From positions 3,784,001-3,844,000 of the forward strand of contig NC_092679.1 of assembly GCF_964355755.1 (NCBI RefSeq): a DNA stretch of 60,000 bases, given 5' to 3'. Positions 11,188 through 23,112 of the stretch are shown here, piece after piece. The translations under genes were made by a program, and so were the position numbers. This stretch comes from Antedon mediterranea. Its lineage: Eukaryota; Echinodermata; Crinoidea; Comatulida; Antedonidae. The notes beneath the pieces are model-generated. The model made no database searches and had not been told where the DNA came from. It saw only the letters and a list, made by a program, of their open reading frames with translations. Within the stretch, counting starts at the first letter, position 1. Each line of letters starts with the position of its first letter.

Positions 11188-11853
11188 GACTAGTATAATT
11201 CCACGATGAGTATAATCCCACAGCTGGTATAATCCTACGACTAGTAATATAATCCCATGACTGAGTTAAATCTTACAACCAGCATAATCCCACGACTAGT
11301 ATAATCTCATGACTAGTATAATCTCATGACTGAGTATAATCCCATGACTCGAGTATAATCCTATGACCGAGTATAATACCATGACCGAGTATAATCCCAT
11401 GACTAGTATAATCCCATGACTAGTATAATCCCATGACCGAGTATAATACCATGACCGAGTATAATCCCATGACTAGTATAATCCCATGACTAGTATAATC
11501 CCATGACCGAGTATAATACCATGACCGAGTATAATCCCATGACTAGTATAATCCCATGACTAGTATAATCTCATGACTGAGTATAATCCCATGACTCGAG
11601 TATAATCCTATGACCGAGTATAATACCATGACCGAGTATAATCCCATGACCGAGTATAATCCCATGACTAGTATAATCCCATGACTAGTATAATCCCATG
11701 ACCGAGTATAATACCATGACCGAGTATAATCCCACGACTAGTATAATCCCATGACTAGTATAATCCCATGACTAGTGTAATTTCACAACCAGTATAATCC
11801 CACGACTAGTATAATCCCATGACTAGTATAATCTCATGACTAGTATAATCTCA
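11188..11853. repeat. 17-bp minisatellite in FERMT intron 9
   Basis: About 38 tandem copies of GACTAGTATAATCCCAT, with a major variant GACCGAGTATAATACCAT. Blocks of the two variants alternate in the same order several times (compare 11,380-11,480 with 11,460-11,560), so the array grew by multi-unit duplication. It occupies two thirds of a 968-bp intron. Confidence 0.96.
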
Positions 11854-12039
11854 GTATAGGTTTTACAGTTCCTCTTGTCTATTCTGAGTATTAAAGATGA
11901 ACAAAAACCTAATACCGGTACTACCTGTTTTGTTTTTAGTTTCATAACGTTTTCAAATAGGATATCGATTTAAAAAAAATTCTCTGAAACGGGTAATACA
12001 TTATAAGCAGAAATATACCTCTTATTCTAAATTACTAAC

Positions 12040-12261
12040 CTGTTTAGGTTTTAGTTTCTTGAGAAATCTTGGAGCAATGTAACTCTCTGGTTGGATGTCA
12101 ACGGCATCAGGGTTGATGGTTGGCGTACTTGATGGTTTATGCTGTTGCATTTTTAAGAAGGCTTGGATTCCTTGTACCTCTGTATCATATGTGCTATCTG
12201 CCATCGTCTTGCCCTTCGATGCTAAGCGACACGCTGCCATCCAGCGGGCATATTGGTTCTC
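12040..12261 (-). CDS. FERMT: Kindlin coding exon 9 (residues 484-557, PH helix and return to F2)
   Basis: Acceptor CTCTTTCAG, donor CAG|GTTAGT. It encodes ENQYARWMAACRLASKGK, the C-terminal PH helix with its invariant Trp, then VQGIQAFLKMQ, a Pro/Ser linker, and YIAPRFLKKLKPKQ, where F2 resumes. The MAACRLASKGKTMADS stretch is identical to that of vertebrate kindlin-2. 222 nt, phase 0 on both sides. Confidence 0.96.
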
Positions 12262-12889
12262 CTGAAAGAGACAAATATAATTTTGTTTTTTACAGCAAAC
12301 ATCCAATAGCAATTGAGAAAAAAATATTTTTATATACAGACTTTGGTAATGGCCTTTGTAAAAATGGAGTATTACAGGATTTGAACATGTCATGCTAGGA
12401 CTAGTAGGCAAGCATTGATAACCACCCAGCTTTAATGTCATTAATATTATTATTATAAGTTCTACAAACCTGTCAAAGCCTAGTAAAATGTAAATAAAAC
12501 TTTAAGATATTGTTTTATAAAAATATTGTACTTACACACACATGAGAAATATTGTTGAAAATTATACTAGACATATTACTTTATTATTAAATTAAAATTT
12601 TTAAATCAACATATTGTTGAGTTGTTTGCAGACATAGCAGTCTATAACATTGAAACCAAACACCATACTTATGCCTCAACTTCTACAAGATATCAACTTA
12701 ACAATTTATCATCCTTAAAGGGCCAGTTACAGGTTATTAAGGTTGTCCTTATTTAGGCATCATATTTGCATAAGAATGAAACACAAAATAGATACCATTA
12801 CCAAGTGGGCAAAGTGGGTGACATGTTTCAAGGTGTGTAAGCCTAACCATATTTTTAGTCATTTTTCCGCTAGTATTAGTTTATTACCT

Positions 12890-13030
12890 TAAGCCTTGTC
12901 TACACTATCAAACTTTATGGGACAAAAAAATGTGATGTGCATCATATTTGGACATCATGATGTCATATCACTACCATATTTGGGCACATCACACATTTTT
13001 TGTCAACTTGATAGTGTAGACAATGCTTTA
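12890..13030. mobile_element. MITE family A copy
   Basis: Left end AAGCCTTGTCTACACTATC, right end GATAGTGTAGACAATGCTTT, with TGATGTCATATCACTACC in between. Both ends are present. The flanks TTA and TA fit a TA or TTA target. Confidence 0.88.
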
Positions 13031-13731
13031 CTGTAGGCATATGCAAAACTGGATGACCGGGGAAAGAGAGGGGAAGTTTGAGGGTCTCCCAGTTCATAGT
13101 TCTTGCTTATGCTTACACTTTTCCCCCTTTTTGAGGGAGAAAAACAACTCCCTGTAACAATCTTGGCCAGCAACTTACTTCCCATTACAAAGGCTGCAGT
13201 ACTACTATATGCCAAAGTATAGTAAATTACGGGCATTGGTAATATTACATACAGTAATTAGATTACAATAAATAAGAAAGAATCTCGTACGATCAGAATT
13301 TATACAATTATTATACTTTTTACTTTTTTTAGTAAACAAACACAAAACATTCTTGTATTGTAAATCAAAACATATTCCAGATGACTCTGAAACAACTTCT
13401 TTTAATAAAATCAGGAGACCCGTAGGGAATTTGTTGCTAGGTAACCATAAATCATCTAATGGCTGATGCCTTGAGAAAATTGAAAGCAAGCATTACATAG
13501 GTTATAGAATTTCCACATTATTTCCTTTTTAAAGATGAATTGCGATGATGTGCGCAATGATTTATAATCACTGGGTATAGGTTACCATATATTGATAACA
13601 AGAAGATAACTCAATACATAGAAGAGAGAAATAAATTAAAACTGAACTACATAAAGATCTATGCGCTGTGTAATACTAATAGCTATCAAGCTATCTTTTC
13701 AAGATGAAGTAGACAGTAAATTTTAACAGTA

Positions 13732-13860
13732 GTGTAGTGGAGCTGTAGCTTGGCGGTTAACATGTTTCCAATCCCAAGTAAAGGTCCAGGGTTCAATCCT
13801 GACCTAGAGCTCTTTCAACTTCACTCACTAAGCCTATAATGAAACTTATATATAAGCACG
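13732..13860 (+). mobile_element. tRNA-derived SINE, copy 1
   Basis: The head carries a pol III A box (TAGCTTGGCGGTTAACATG) and B box (GGTTCAATCC) spaced as in a tRNA. The tail reads CTCTTTCAACTTCACTCACT and then AAGCCTATAATGAAACTTA. The same head and tail recur in reverse at 36,100-36,249, so this is a dispersed SINE and not a single tRNA gene. The body cannot form a normal cloverleaf. Confidence 0.72.
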
Positions 13861-14199
13861 GTAAATTATAAAATAGTTTATCCATCCTGTAATTGGCGAG
13901 TTATTCGCTGTTGGATGCATATTAAAAAAACAAACAGTGTGTTCCATCTATGTTACACAACAATCACGATATGTAATACATTACAATATTCTCATCTCAG
14001 CTTTGAATGCAGGCACAAAAAAGCCTAGGGTGTGTCTGAGAATATCGTTACCATTACAGTATTATGGATGGATAAAAGGCTAACTATACTGTGCCCTGGA
14101 AGACATACATTACTGTTTTATTTTTGTCGTGTTATATTAACGAATGGGAAGGATTTTTTCTAAGGACCAAATTACAACTCCACTCCCAAAGACTTGTAA

Positions 14200-14332
14200 T
14201 AAGACTTTGTTTATGTAGAGCATCTTGTGTATATGTTTGTCTTGTGAACCTCTGAGGGTCCCTAATGATCAGCAATAGCTGGATGGATCACCCTCATTAA
14301 ATATGGTTAAAAAAAAAACAACAAAAAAAACA
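14200..14332 (+). mobile_element. Candidate LINE 3' end
   Basis: CTTGTGAACCTCTGAGGGTC, then GATCACCCTCATTAAATATG, then an A-rich tail, resembles the 3' untranslated ends of CR1-like non-LTR elements as I remember them. No reverse transcriptase frame is upstream, so if real it is a 5'-truncated copy. Confidence 0.3.
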
Positions 14333-14339
14333 TTTCACC

Positions 14340-14451
14340 TATGCTCAAATAGGGTAGCAATATGACATCATATATCATGTTCTTATGAATGATCATCATT
14401 ACAGTATTATCAAAGGAAAAACCTTTTCCAAGTGCCCTTCTTAAATTAGCT
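14340..14451 (+). repeat. Left arm of a ~115-bp inverted repeat pair
   Basis: This segment, from TGCTCAAATAGGGTAGCAAT to CCCTTCTTAAATTAGC, occurs as an almost identical reverse complement at 15,048-15,164, about 600 bp away. Two short indels (AAT and AT) separate the copies. Part of it is MITE family A sequence. Confidence 0.88.
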
Positions 14452-15047
14452 TTAAAACTACAAAGACAATTTTGTTACACATAATGTCTTGACTTGGCTG
14501 TATAAAACTCAGTCTGATTTTTCAGATCTATAAAAACTCAGACCAGATGTCAAACATACAGTGGGTTTTGATTATGTCTCATTGACTCATTTTCTAGGTT
14601 TCAATATTTAAGATTGTGTAAACATATGACCAAATATGTACTTAAAACTACGGAAACGATAAACAGATAGAAGGCTTGACAGGTATTATATATCATATTA
14701 ATTGAACACTGAAAAGGAAACTAACCTAGTTAGGAAACAATATCATTTTGTTATAATCATGATTGTAGTTTCTAACAAACTGAATTACTGTACTTTCAGT
14801 ATTTTACAGGTATTCTGTTATAAAAATAGCAATGAAAATAAAAACAGGTATCTTAGTAAGGAAAAACAATAGTTTGTTGTTATACAGTACAGTTTATAAT
14901 GTTAAATAATTACCCAGGACGCCAAGTTAAAATGCAAACCCATATTCAGGATTGATATATTATTATGGGAGAATCTTATTTATACACAAGCGGAAAGAAT
15001 CATTACTAGATAGGCTAGATACAGTAGGCCTATACCACCACTTCCTC

Positions 15048-15164
15048 AGCTAATTTAAGAAGGGCACTTGGAAAAGGTTTTTCCTTTGATAATACTGTAA
15101 TAATGATGATCATTCATAAGAACATGATATATATGATGTCATATTGCTACCCTATTTGAGCATA
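15048..15164 (-). repeat. Right arm of the ~115-bp inverted repeat pair
   Basis: Reverse-complement partner of 14,340-14,451. A third, shorter piece (GGAAAAGGTTTC to GATGATCATTCATAAG) follows at 15,255-15,317 in the same orientation as this arm. Confidence 0.88.
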
Positions 15165-15232
15165 TCACTACCATATTTAGGCAATCACACTTTTTTTGTC
15201 AAACTATTTTGATAGTATAGACAGAGATTTAC
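15118..15232. mobile_element. MITE family A, partial copy joined to the inverted repeat
   Basis: ATGATGTCATATTGCTACC, CACTACCATATTTAGGC and the right end GATAGTATAGACAGAGATTTA. The left part is shared with the inverted repeat arm, which shows that the MITE was captured into a larger duplicated segment. Confidence 0.7.
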
Positions 15233-15945
15233 TCTGCCGGTTGCTAATTTGGAAAACACTTCAGGAAAAGGTTTCTTTTTCCTTTGATAATAATAATAAT
15301 GATGATCATTCATAAGGAGCCAAGACTACGATGTTGTTAATACTGTGATTGCAACCCATCATCTCACCCACTCACTTTCACGCACATTTTTTCCTGGTAA
15401 TAAAGGCTGATGAGTAGCTATAGACTTATTACTCACCAAATAAGGTGGGATATGCTTTAGTAGTGTTAAGCAAGCATAACTTAATTTAAACTTCGGTATG
15501 TATGATGTTACAGTATGTCATGTTACAGTATGTCTATGAAACATTTATTACTTGTTTTGATAAGGATTTGTGAAGTGTATATTTACATTAAGTGTGTGTG
15601 TGTACAAGTACAGTAGTATGCTTTAGTAATTGGTTACATTTGGTTTGGAGCTGCCTGATTTGTTCTTCTTAAACTAGTTTTATCAGCAAGATTTACCGAA
15701 ATGCATTGCTTCCACCCAACCAGTATTAAATATGGTACTGAATTATTGAATTACAGTACTACATATTAAATTTAATATTTAAATATTAGTAACTAATCTA
15801 TAAAACACAAAAAAGGTAAAATAATATTGTACTTTGACAATCCATATTTGATATTTTTGTTTAGAATATATAAGATTCGGTACTTTGTCTGAAATTAATT
15901 TTTAAATTGGGAGAAGTGCATACTGTATATACTGTTCATGTTTTT

Positions 15946-15985
15946 TGGTTATCCGCACTTGGCGGATAACCCCTTGTTATTGTCA
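15946..15985 (+). mobile_element. Solitary Helentron-like 5' end
   Basis: TTGGTTATCCGCACTTGGCG followed by GATAACCCCTTGTTATTGTC matches the 5' terminal hairpin of the element at 4,266 (TTGGTTATCCGC, short spacer, GGATAACC, then CTTGTGATTGT). No matching CTAG end is seen nearby, so this is a fragment or a copy with a diverged tail. Confidence 0.5.
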
Positions 15986-16913
15986 GGATCTTTTTGATTA
16001 TTAAATTTATTTCTATCATAATGCCTTTTAGAAGATAAAAAGGTTAAATGGTATACAAAATATACAGCCAATAAGAGTCTAGACCATAATTGAATGGATA
16101 CCATCTTGAAGAATACCACTTTCATGTATCATTTAAGAATACATAGTTGAACGACCCCCTTGTCATACAGTTGACAAGTCCCTGCGGAATGATTCAGTTT
16201 ATGCGCATTGGAAACTTTCCAAAATCTTTCCAAATTTGCATAAAGCATAAAAATATGATGATTTGACTAAAAATGGAAATTGTAATCTTGATAGGAACTT
16301 ATGAATCATGCACTAATCCTGCATTATTTGCAGAGCATTGTGACATTATTGGACAAATTTTATGTTCATCTACGAGCTTAAAGATTAAATGTATGAAGAG
16401 GGTAATCTTATAACATACAATGTAAGGAGGAGGATGTTTACAGGCTAGATATCAATCATTGTATATACATAGGGATATTTACTTTTTTTATCCACTAGCG
16501 AGTAGCATACCTTTGCTAGTTGTACAGAATCTAACTTAGCAAAATGAGAAAACCAACTAGAAATCAAGTAGATGTTTTGGTAAATTAATAAACTTGCATT
16601 TATAGTAATTGGCAGATCAATCCTCAAGATAATAATAACATTTATTTCAACAAATAATAGAGCAAAATACATAATGAATATAAATTCAATATTGAACATA
16701 TTTTAATAATAAATACAAGAAAAAAAGTACCTGTACTTTTGCTAAAAAGTTACATTTTCTTCAAAAATGACAACCAGTCAGTATTTGTATTGCTAGTTTG
16801 TTGGGGTGAATGTCAAGGCCTGTTTTGTACAGTATTGAAAACTAGTAGCTTTCAATATTGTACTAAACAGTATACTGTACTTCTATATTAAAAGAACTAA
16901 CTATAGTACTTAC

Positions 16914-17020
16914 ATTATCGCATCTGAGACAAAGTTCTTGCATTCCCTCCGCTGATGCCACCAATAATTTGATACCAAACCTACTGTTAGCTATATTCAC
17001 ATCTGGTGTAACCTCACAGC
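16914..17020 (-). CDS. FERMT: Kindlin coding exon 8 (residues 448-483, PH domain middle)
   Basis: A 107-nt exon with acceptor TTTTTTAG and donor AAT|GTAAGT. It reads [19 protein letters not shown] and then [13 protein letters not shown], which match the PH core of kindlins ([14 protein letters not shown] and LRCDN in kindlin-2). It fills the gap between the first PH strands in exon 7 and the C-terminal PH helix in exon 9, with phases 1 in and 0 out. Confidence 0.95.
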
Positions 17021-19642
17021 CTAAAAAATATATTTAAAAAGACAAATTATTCTATTGCAATTATGGCAGTAACTACTTTGTATGATTTTAGTCATTGTTT
17101 AGTCAATTCAATAAATAGTGTTTATAATGACCAAAAAGTATGCTAGATAAGTAAATAAACAGGTTGAAAACTGAATGCATTTACTGCAGTAACTGAAGTA
17201 CAATCATTTTGACATTTGTCCAAAAAATTTGAACATTTGTGAGAATGAAACATTTTCCCATAACTATTATATTAGAATCAAACTGCTTGAGATGTCCCAC
17301 CATTCCTTTCATAATTTATGATATTTTTATTATGTGCATTAGGAACAACTATACTAAGTTAAGTTCAACTTAAAGGCCTGTGACATAGATTATGAGGACA
17401 AAAGTCATGAACGAAAACAGCTGATAGGGTAAGGTGAGGTGCTGAAAAGAATGGTGAATACAGAGCAAATATTCCCACATACAAAAGCCCTATTCAACTG
17501 TCAAAAGTAATAAGAAAATGTAGAGGAAATGTACAAGAATTCCATAGCAAATATTTCTTTATTTCCAATAAAAAATAAGTGGGTATTACTACTTTTTATA
17601 AGCTTAGCAGAATGATTACAAATCCAGATCAGTGAAAAATAACAGTTAACAGTTTGTTTTTTGAAATAAAATATTAAAAATTAGATGTTAATTTTTTTCA
17701 ATAAATTTAGTTTTAAAGAAAGGATATTAATATTGCTGTCATATCATATAAAACTTTTATGTGTATGTAGGTAGTATTTATGAAAAATTGCTGAAGATAC
17801 CAGAACAAGGATTCGAACTTTAGACTTATGTACTGCAGTATACAGAAGCACCATACATACTGATCTACATAACATATAGAGAAAACCTAGCCTGTAAGAA
17901 TATCATTGTAAATCTGAAAATATATTTTATTACAGTAATTTAACACATCAAAAACCATTAGTACACGTCGTGTCATGTAATTATATCATTATTGATTTTA
18001 TAGTTTAACAGTTTTTCTTCACGATGTCTGCAAAAGTTACATGTGAATAATTTTTATTTTATATTTTAAGTGTACTGATGGATTATATAATCGGCAAAAC
18101 AAGGTCGATGATGAGTTGAGTTACATCTTTATATAATTCATCTTGGACAACACATGTGCTTGTCTTACGCTACCAGTAACATAATAATAAGTCATCTGTC
18201 ACAGCAAAAATGAATCATAACAACATTAATAATATTTTAGTAAAAGATTCAATGTATTTCCAAGTGTTGGTATGTTCAATCATAGTGTAATCAATGCTAC
18301 TCTAAGGGGTTGAAACTAATATAATTTATAGGTTTCTTTAGTGACAAGTCTGTGGTGCATCCAGGATTGAGGTCCATGGCCAAAACATTGTGAAATTAAG
18401 CGCTGAACTTTAGAGGGAACATAGTGTGGGAGTATAGCCAAAGGTAGATTTATAACATCAAAGAATTGTTATACCTTCAACATTTAAATGATATAGGCCT
18501 CAAAATAGGCTCCTAAATTAGATACTAAATTTGCTTGACAGAATCAATATCATCATCTATAATATTTCTAGTACTTTATTCCAAATAGACAAGAAAGTAT
18601 ATGTACCGTTATACAACATAGATATATGATACAGGCATCCGAGACAAATGCAAAATACTTGGCAAATATACTTAATTGCGTTCTTAATGACGGAAAGATT
18701 TAACGTTAAGACACGCTGAGAATGCTGCACAGACTTAAGTAGGAAGTAGTGAACTCCTAATCATGCTTTTGTTATAAATCTTTACCGCAAAACTATTTGC
18801 AAACGAGGCCGTGGTCACGTCATCGTCCGATTATACATAAGTTAAAATTCAATGAGTTCTGAATGTAGTTTAGGATTTTACTTGATTGTAGATATAATAG
18901 TGTGAATGCAGTGTTAGCGCTAGCCAAAACATCGCGTGTCTCAGTAATATATCACGCTGCATCATAGTCAGGGGTTCTTTTAGCCGAACTTGTTTGTAAA
19001 GGTCAACAAGTCAATCTATTCCCTTTTATACAATTTCCACTCCAAACTAACTTAGTATACTGTCATATGTTGTCATTATGTCATTGTTTTTGACAAATCA
19101 ATCAGACTTAACATTAGTAAAAATTGTACATCCTGGCAAGGAGTAAATGTAGGCACAACAACAAAACTATGTAACTGTATTACACTATAATATTAAAATG
19201 AATATTATAAAACATCTAACACTCGGAACTCTATAAATATAAAAAGAAGTTGAAGAAAAATTTATTAAAATGACATCACCTAATTTGGTTGTCTAGATAT
19301 ATATGATTGTTGATATTCAAGACCATCAATATGACGTGTTGGTAAATTGAGTTTCATTTCTTTTCTATATTGTCTTTTTATATATGATATCACGAAAACA
19401 GAAACAACCAGTTGTAAAAAAAAATGTATGTTTAAAAAATGTATTCCAAATATTATGTGAACAAATTATATTTGATATAATGATTTCTATTCCAACATAA
19501 TTTAGAGGTAATGTCAGCATGTAACATTTCCTACATGGGATAATAAAGTTTTATTATTGCTATTTATTTATACAGTATAAACTGTTTGTAATATAACTAT
19601 AAAATTGTTATGCAAAAAGCAGTGTCTATACATCATCCTCTG

Positions 19643-19790
19643 TAAAGCTCTATCTAGCCCATCAAACTGATGTGCCCAAATATGGTAGTGATCTGCTTAA
19701 ATATGGTAGTGATATGAAATCATCATGTCCATATATGGGCACATCATATTATTTTGTCCCATAAAGTTTGATAGTGTAGACAGAGCTTTA
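19643..19790. mobile_element. MITE family A copy
   Basis: Left end TAAAGCTCTATCTAGCCC, right end GATAGTGTAGACAGAGCTTTA. The interior has ATGTGCCCAAATATGGTAGTG duplicated in part and GTCCATATATGGGCACATCA, a palindrome. The ends are flanked by TA. Confidence 0.88.
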
Positions 19791-21022
19791 AGCAATTTTA
19801 GGAATATAAAATGGACATGTGTTAATTATTGATGTTTAAAAAATAAAAAAGTTCTACAATATTTGGAATAAACTGGAAAAACCCATGGCAACAATGCCAT
19901 ATTTCATCTAGGTCACATGGCTCTATGGCAATACCTTGTGACTTGGGAAAGGCATTATGGCCCCAAGCTAAAATTTTATATGTATTATTTGCAGGTATAC
20001 TTAATTTTCAGTTATTCTCAAAAGCCTTAAAACATGTGGAATATTGTAAATTGCTTGCCTTTGGGCGGGGATGGTGATAAGTGAAAGTTTCACAATGATT
20101 TTAATAGAAATATTGAGAGTCCGATATGGCCGCCAACAGTGTATATCAAAAGTATGATCTACGAGATATTTTTACAAACACCTTTAAATAATCAGAAATT
20201 TAATGAGAAGTAAGTCTTTAAATATTATTAATCATAAACTGGTGACATGAAGTTTTTAATGTTTATTAGGTGACTATTGATGAGACTGACGAGTTATTGT
20301 TCATTTTGTGCGAGGTTGTGTCGCCAGCTTTTAATGATCAAAGAGTTTACACCCTAGCATAAATACACCTCTGGCTGGCATCGTACAGATGCCGTGGGTG
20401 TAATGGTACAAGAACAAAACTCCTTTGTTAAAGTCATAGGAATATTGGACCATCATATTCTAGTCAGCTTGTTTTGATTACTATAACTTAACCTACGTAA
20501 AACTAAACTTTTCAACTTTTATTATGAGACATAAAGAGTTACTTTCATTTTGATACAAGATTAGAATATGGGATTTACTGTATTTAGGTAATTAATAAGG
20601 TTGTTTTCAGATTTGATGTACAAATTGCATGTTAAAGGCTCAATCAACAATACTGAGCTTTCCCACAACTGATTGAATGAAGAAAATAGGCATATTAAAG
20701 TGGGTCTCTTGTATCACATCGCAAGGATCTACATCCAGCAAGGCAATCTAACAGGACACTGAGCTTGCCTTGCCAAGATAGTAACTCAACACAGTCCGTT
20801 GATCTTATGTCTGGCTGCGACAAATACCAAGAGTATATTCTCCACGACATGTGGTGTCTCTTAATGGAGTGGAACTGATCGTGTCGCAGCCACAAATAAA
20901 CCCTTTGATCTCTGGAGCTCAGCATCCTGTTCTTAGATTGCTTGCATAAACAGTGAGCAGTTTGAGGAGCTAGATCCGAGGATTATCTGCTCAAAATATC
21001 CAAGTCAAGGAGTGCATTCATT

Positions 21023-21277
21023 ATGGCACCTCTTTCATTTAATGGCACCTCTTTCATTTAATGGCACCCCTTTCATTTAATGGCACCCCTTTTATTTAAT
21101 GGCACCTCTTTCATTTAATGGCACCTCTTTCATTTAATGGCACCTCTTTCATTTAATGGCACCTCTTTCATTTAATGGCACCTCTTTCATTATGGCACCT
21201 CTTTCATTTAATGGCACCTCTTTCATTATGGCACCTCTTTCATTATGGCACCTCTTTCATTATGGCACCTCTTTCAT
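21023..21277. repeat. 19-bp minisatellite next to the exon 7 splice donor
   Basis: About 14 copies of ATGGCACCTCTTTCATTTA (19 bp), with a shorter 17-bp form lacking TA-type bases. In the transcript the array starts 22 nt after the exon 7 donor and reads as repeated AATGAAAGAGGTGCCAT. Two short plus-strand frames across it are artefacts. Confidence 0.95.
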
Positions 21278-21299
21278 CAGTATTATAGTGATGCCTTAC

Positions 21300-21424
21300 C
21301 CTTCAAACTGTGTTTATGTAATGGATTATGTGGCATATCTTCTTTTGACTTGTACTGTGTCAGGTGGATGTCTCTGAATGTAAAGAAGCCTTTCTTGTAT
21401 CCTTTCAGTGTTAATTTCTTTGGT
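21300..21424 (-). CDS. FERMT: Kindlin coding exon 7 (residues 406-448, PH domain N-terminal half)
   Basis: Acceptor GACAG after a poly-pyrimidine run, donor G|GTAAGG. It encodes PKKLTLKGYKKGFFTFRD and then QYKSKED and HKHSLKG, the first PH strands. The vertebrate kindlin-2 segment KQYWCTF is here KKGFFTF, so the usual strand-2 Trp is replaced by Phe (residue 419). The exon is immediately followed, 22 bp into the intron, by a 19-bp minisatellite (21,023-21,277). Confidence 0.93.
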
Positions 21425-21915
21425 CTGTCAAAAAAAAAATAGACACTGAAATAAATATTTTGTTATTCTTTTAATCATTAAACTTCAGAAAAAATGGAAT
21501 GATCTTTTGTTTTTTTTAGTAAAGTCAACCTAAATGTAACTAACTGTTGTTGTTGAGTACTTTTATCATTTCATTATGCAAGTCCTGTTGCAAGTCCTGT
21601 TTATTCTATGGATATGTTCCAAAGTAAAGAGGAATGAAAAGAAATTACTATCCAATCTTTGCATATCAGCAATTTAGTATATCGCTGTTCTCTGACAATT
21701 CACTAACAATTGCAGATTTTTTTTGGCATTTATCCTAGCTCATAGTCCAAAAGCCTTGTTGTTCATTATTTCATGATGATGTACTACTAGCTTCAGGCAT
21801 GCTCTTGGCGATCTACTCAACATTTTAACCACGCAATCTTAGACTATTTTATCCACGTAAGGGAATCGTTTCAATGACACTTATCGGTATATAATGCTAC
21901 CTTCTAATCCATCAT

Positions 21916-22275
21916 GTGTATGTCTTGAAAAGGTTAAATAAAACATCTATGACAAACTGTTTGCAAGGGTACAAAAACATTTTGAAAGATGAAAGGGTAT
22001 GGGATGCGGCAAGGGGGACGTCAGGCATTCAAAAGAGAGGAAAAAAGTTGGGCTTCTTCGGAAAATTGAGGAAATCCTCATCCTCTTACCTATGCCTGTG
22101 TGTTTGTGTAAAAATAAACTTGTACTTTATGACTCTATGGTAACTAAAGATAGTGAGGCGGACTTTGAAGAGGTGAAATGTGTTAAGAGAGTTAACTGTA
22201 CATTTAAAAAACTATTAGGAGAAATAAGATTCCTTAAACAGGAAAATATGCAATAATAACAATAAAGGCTTTATG
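21916..22275 (+). pseudogene. Unrecognised plus-strand ORF fragment with a poly(A) signal
   Basis: Two overlapping frames (75 and 85 codons) can be read as one ~110-codon sequence if a one-base slip occurs in the A-run near 22,045. The joined reading looks more protein-like than its surroundings: KNILKDERVWDAARGTSG first, FEEVKCVKRVNC and KKLLGEIRFLKQENMQ last, ending in a stop followed directly by AATAAA (about 22,260). It lies antisense in FERMT intron 6. I do not recognise the family. It could be a decayed element or retrocopy, or chance. Confidence 0.25.
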
Positions 22276-22578
22276 AGATGTTGTATGTGTTTTACAGGCA
22301 ACAGGAAAATAGATTATTACTCAATCAATGCAAATTTATAAGATTCTATTGTTTAATGATCTTTTCTATTGAATCGAAAACAGAAACAAGTAGTTTTAAG
22401 TATTTATTGCTGCTATAAATATAAACATTGTATAACAATTTCAACATACTAATAGGGTATGTCAAACTATAGGACAATTTCCTTTATGTTTTAAAGTATA
22501 TATTAGGGTAAAACCCTAGTAGATATTGGATTTATTTTCAAGTGATGATTTCATTTTTAAAAATCTATTAATAATTAC

Positions 22579-22628
22579 CTGAAATATTTGAATTCATCTT
22601 TCAGTTCGGGCACGTTTGTGATGTCATG
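22579..22628 (-). CDS. FERMT: Kindlin coding exon 6 (50 nt, residues 390-406, entry to PH domain)
   Basis: A 50-nt microexon that simple ORF scans miss. Acceptor TGTCCTCAG, donor AG|GTAATT. It reads HDITNVPELKDEFKYF and the first two bases of Arg406. This aligns with the vertebrate kindlin segment that contains DITSIPEL just before the PH domain. Its phases (0 in, 2 out) are exactly those needed to join exons 5 and 7. Confidence 0.9.
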
Positions 22629-23112
22629 CTGAGGACAGAAACATTCATAAAATTATGAAAAAGCACACGCAAAAATATAATCTTGTCTAAAAAAGAAAAA
22701 CTGTACATGCAACAATACATTTTGACATTTATCAAAGATTTCTCTAATACATACTTTCTTCAAAATTTAACAAACAATTTATTTAATCCTCTGTAGAATA
22801 TATATATATATATTTTTTTTTTGCGATATATTGCATGATTTTTATTACTTGCATCGTTATTGCTTGCTTATAACAATTGTAATGTTAAAATTATCATTTA
22901 AGTGTTTTGTGATGCTTGTGTTTTTTGTCTTTGGAAATCTTTAAAAAAAAAAATAGTTAAAATAAAAGATATGCAAACTACAGCTAGAAGCAGAGCAAGC
23001 AGGTAGGGGTTTTCCACTACTATTTTTTCCTCCACTTTGTAGGGAAAAGGTAAATGTCTGTTTATCCGGGTAAGCTAGGCACAAAATAGACCTAAAAATA
23101 AAAGACACTTAC

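Larger units (their letters stand above)
10592..12039 (-). other. FERMT introns 10 (10,592-10,924) and 9 (11,072-12,039)
   Basis: Intron 10 (333 bp, GC-AG) contains only AT-rich sequence and a short tandem duplication, TGATGAAGGGTATTGGTC (about 10,820-10,850). Intron 9 is almost wholly made of the 17-bp minisatellite described separately. Confidence 0.85.
12262..16913 (-). other. FERMT intron 8 (4.65 kb)
   Basis: No coding sequence recognised. It holds two MITE family A copies, a tRNA-derived SINE, a candidate LINE 3' tail, a ~115-bp inverted repeat pair and a solitary Helentron-like 5' end, all listed separately. Minus-strand frames at 13,003-13,489 and 16,445-16,699 look random. Confidence 0.75.
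17021..21299 (-). other. FERMT intron 7 (4.28 kb)
   Basis: No gene seen. It holds a degenerate tRNA-like B box on the minus strand (AGTTCGAATCC, about 17,810), one MITE family A copy (19,643-19,790) and the 19-bp minisatellite at its 5' end. The minus frame at 20,695-20,925 is not recognisable. Confidence 0.75.
21425..23112 (-). other. FERMT introns 6 (21,425-22,578) and 5 (22,629-23,112)
   Basis: Intron 6 holds the possible plus-strand pseudogene at 21,916-22,275 and little else. Intron 5 is AT-rich, with an ATATAT run near 22,800 and a short dispersed repeat GTAAGCTAGGCACAAAATAG (about 23,070) that recurs at about 51,530. Confidence 0.7.

Noticed and set aside
11188-11853. CRISPR-like regular repeats
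   Set aside because: No unique spacers between units; eukaryotic intron; plain minisatellite.
12120-12398. 92-codon plus-strand frame over exon 9
   Set aside because: Antisense shadow.
13732-13812. Functional tRNA gene
   Set aside because: A and B boxes are present but the stems do not pair properly, and a second copy with the same non-tRNA tail shows it is a SINE.
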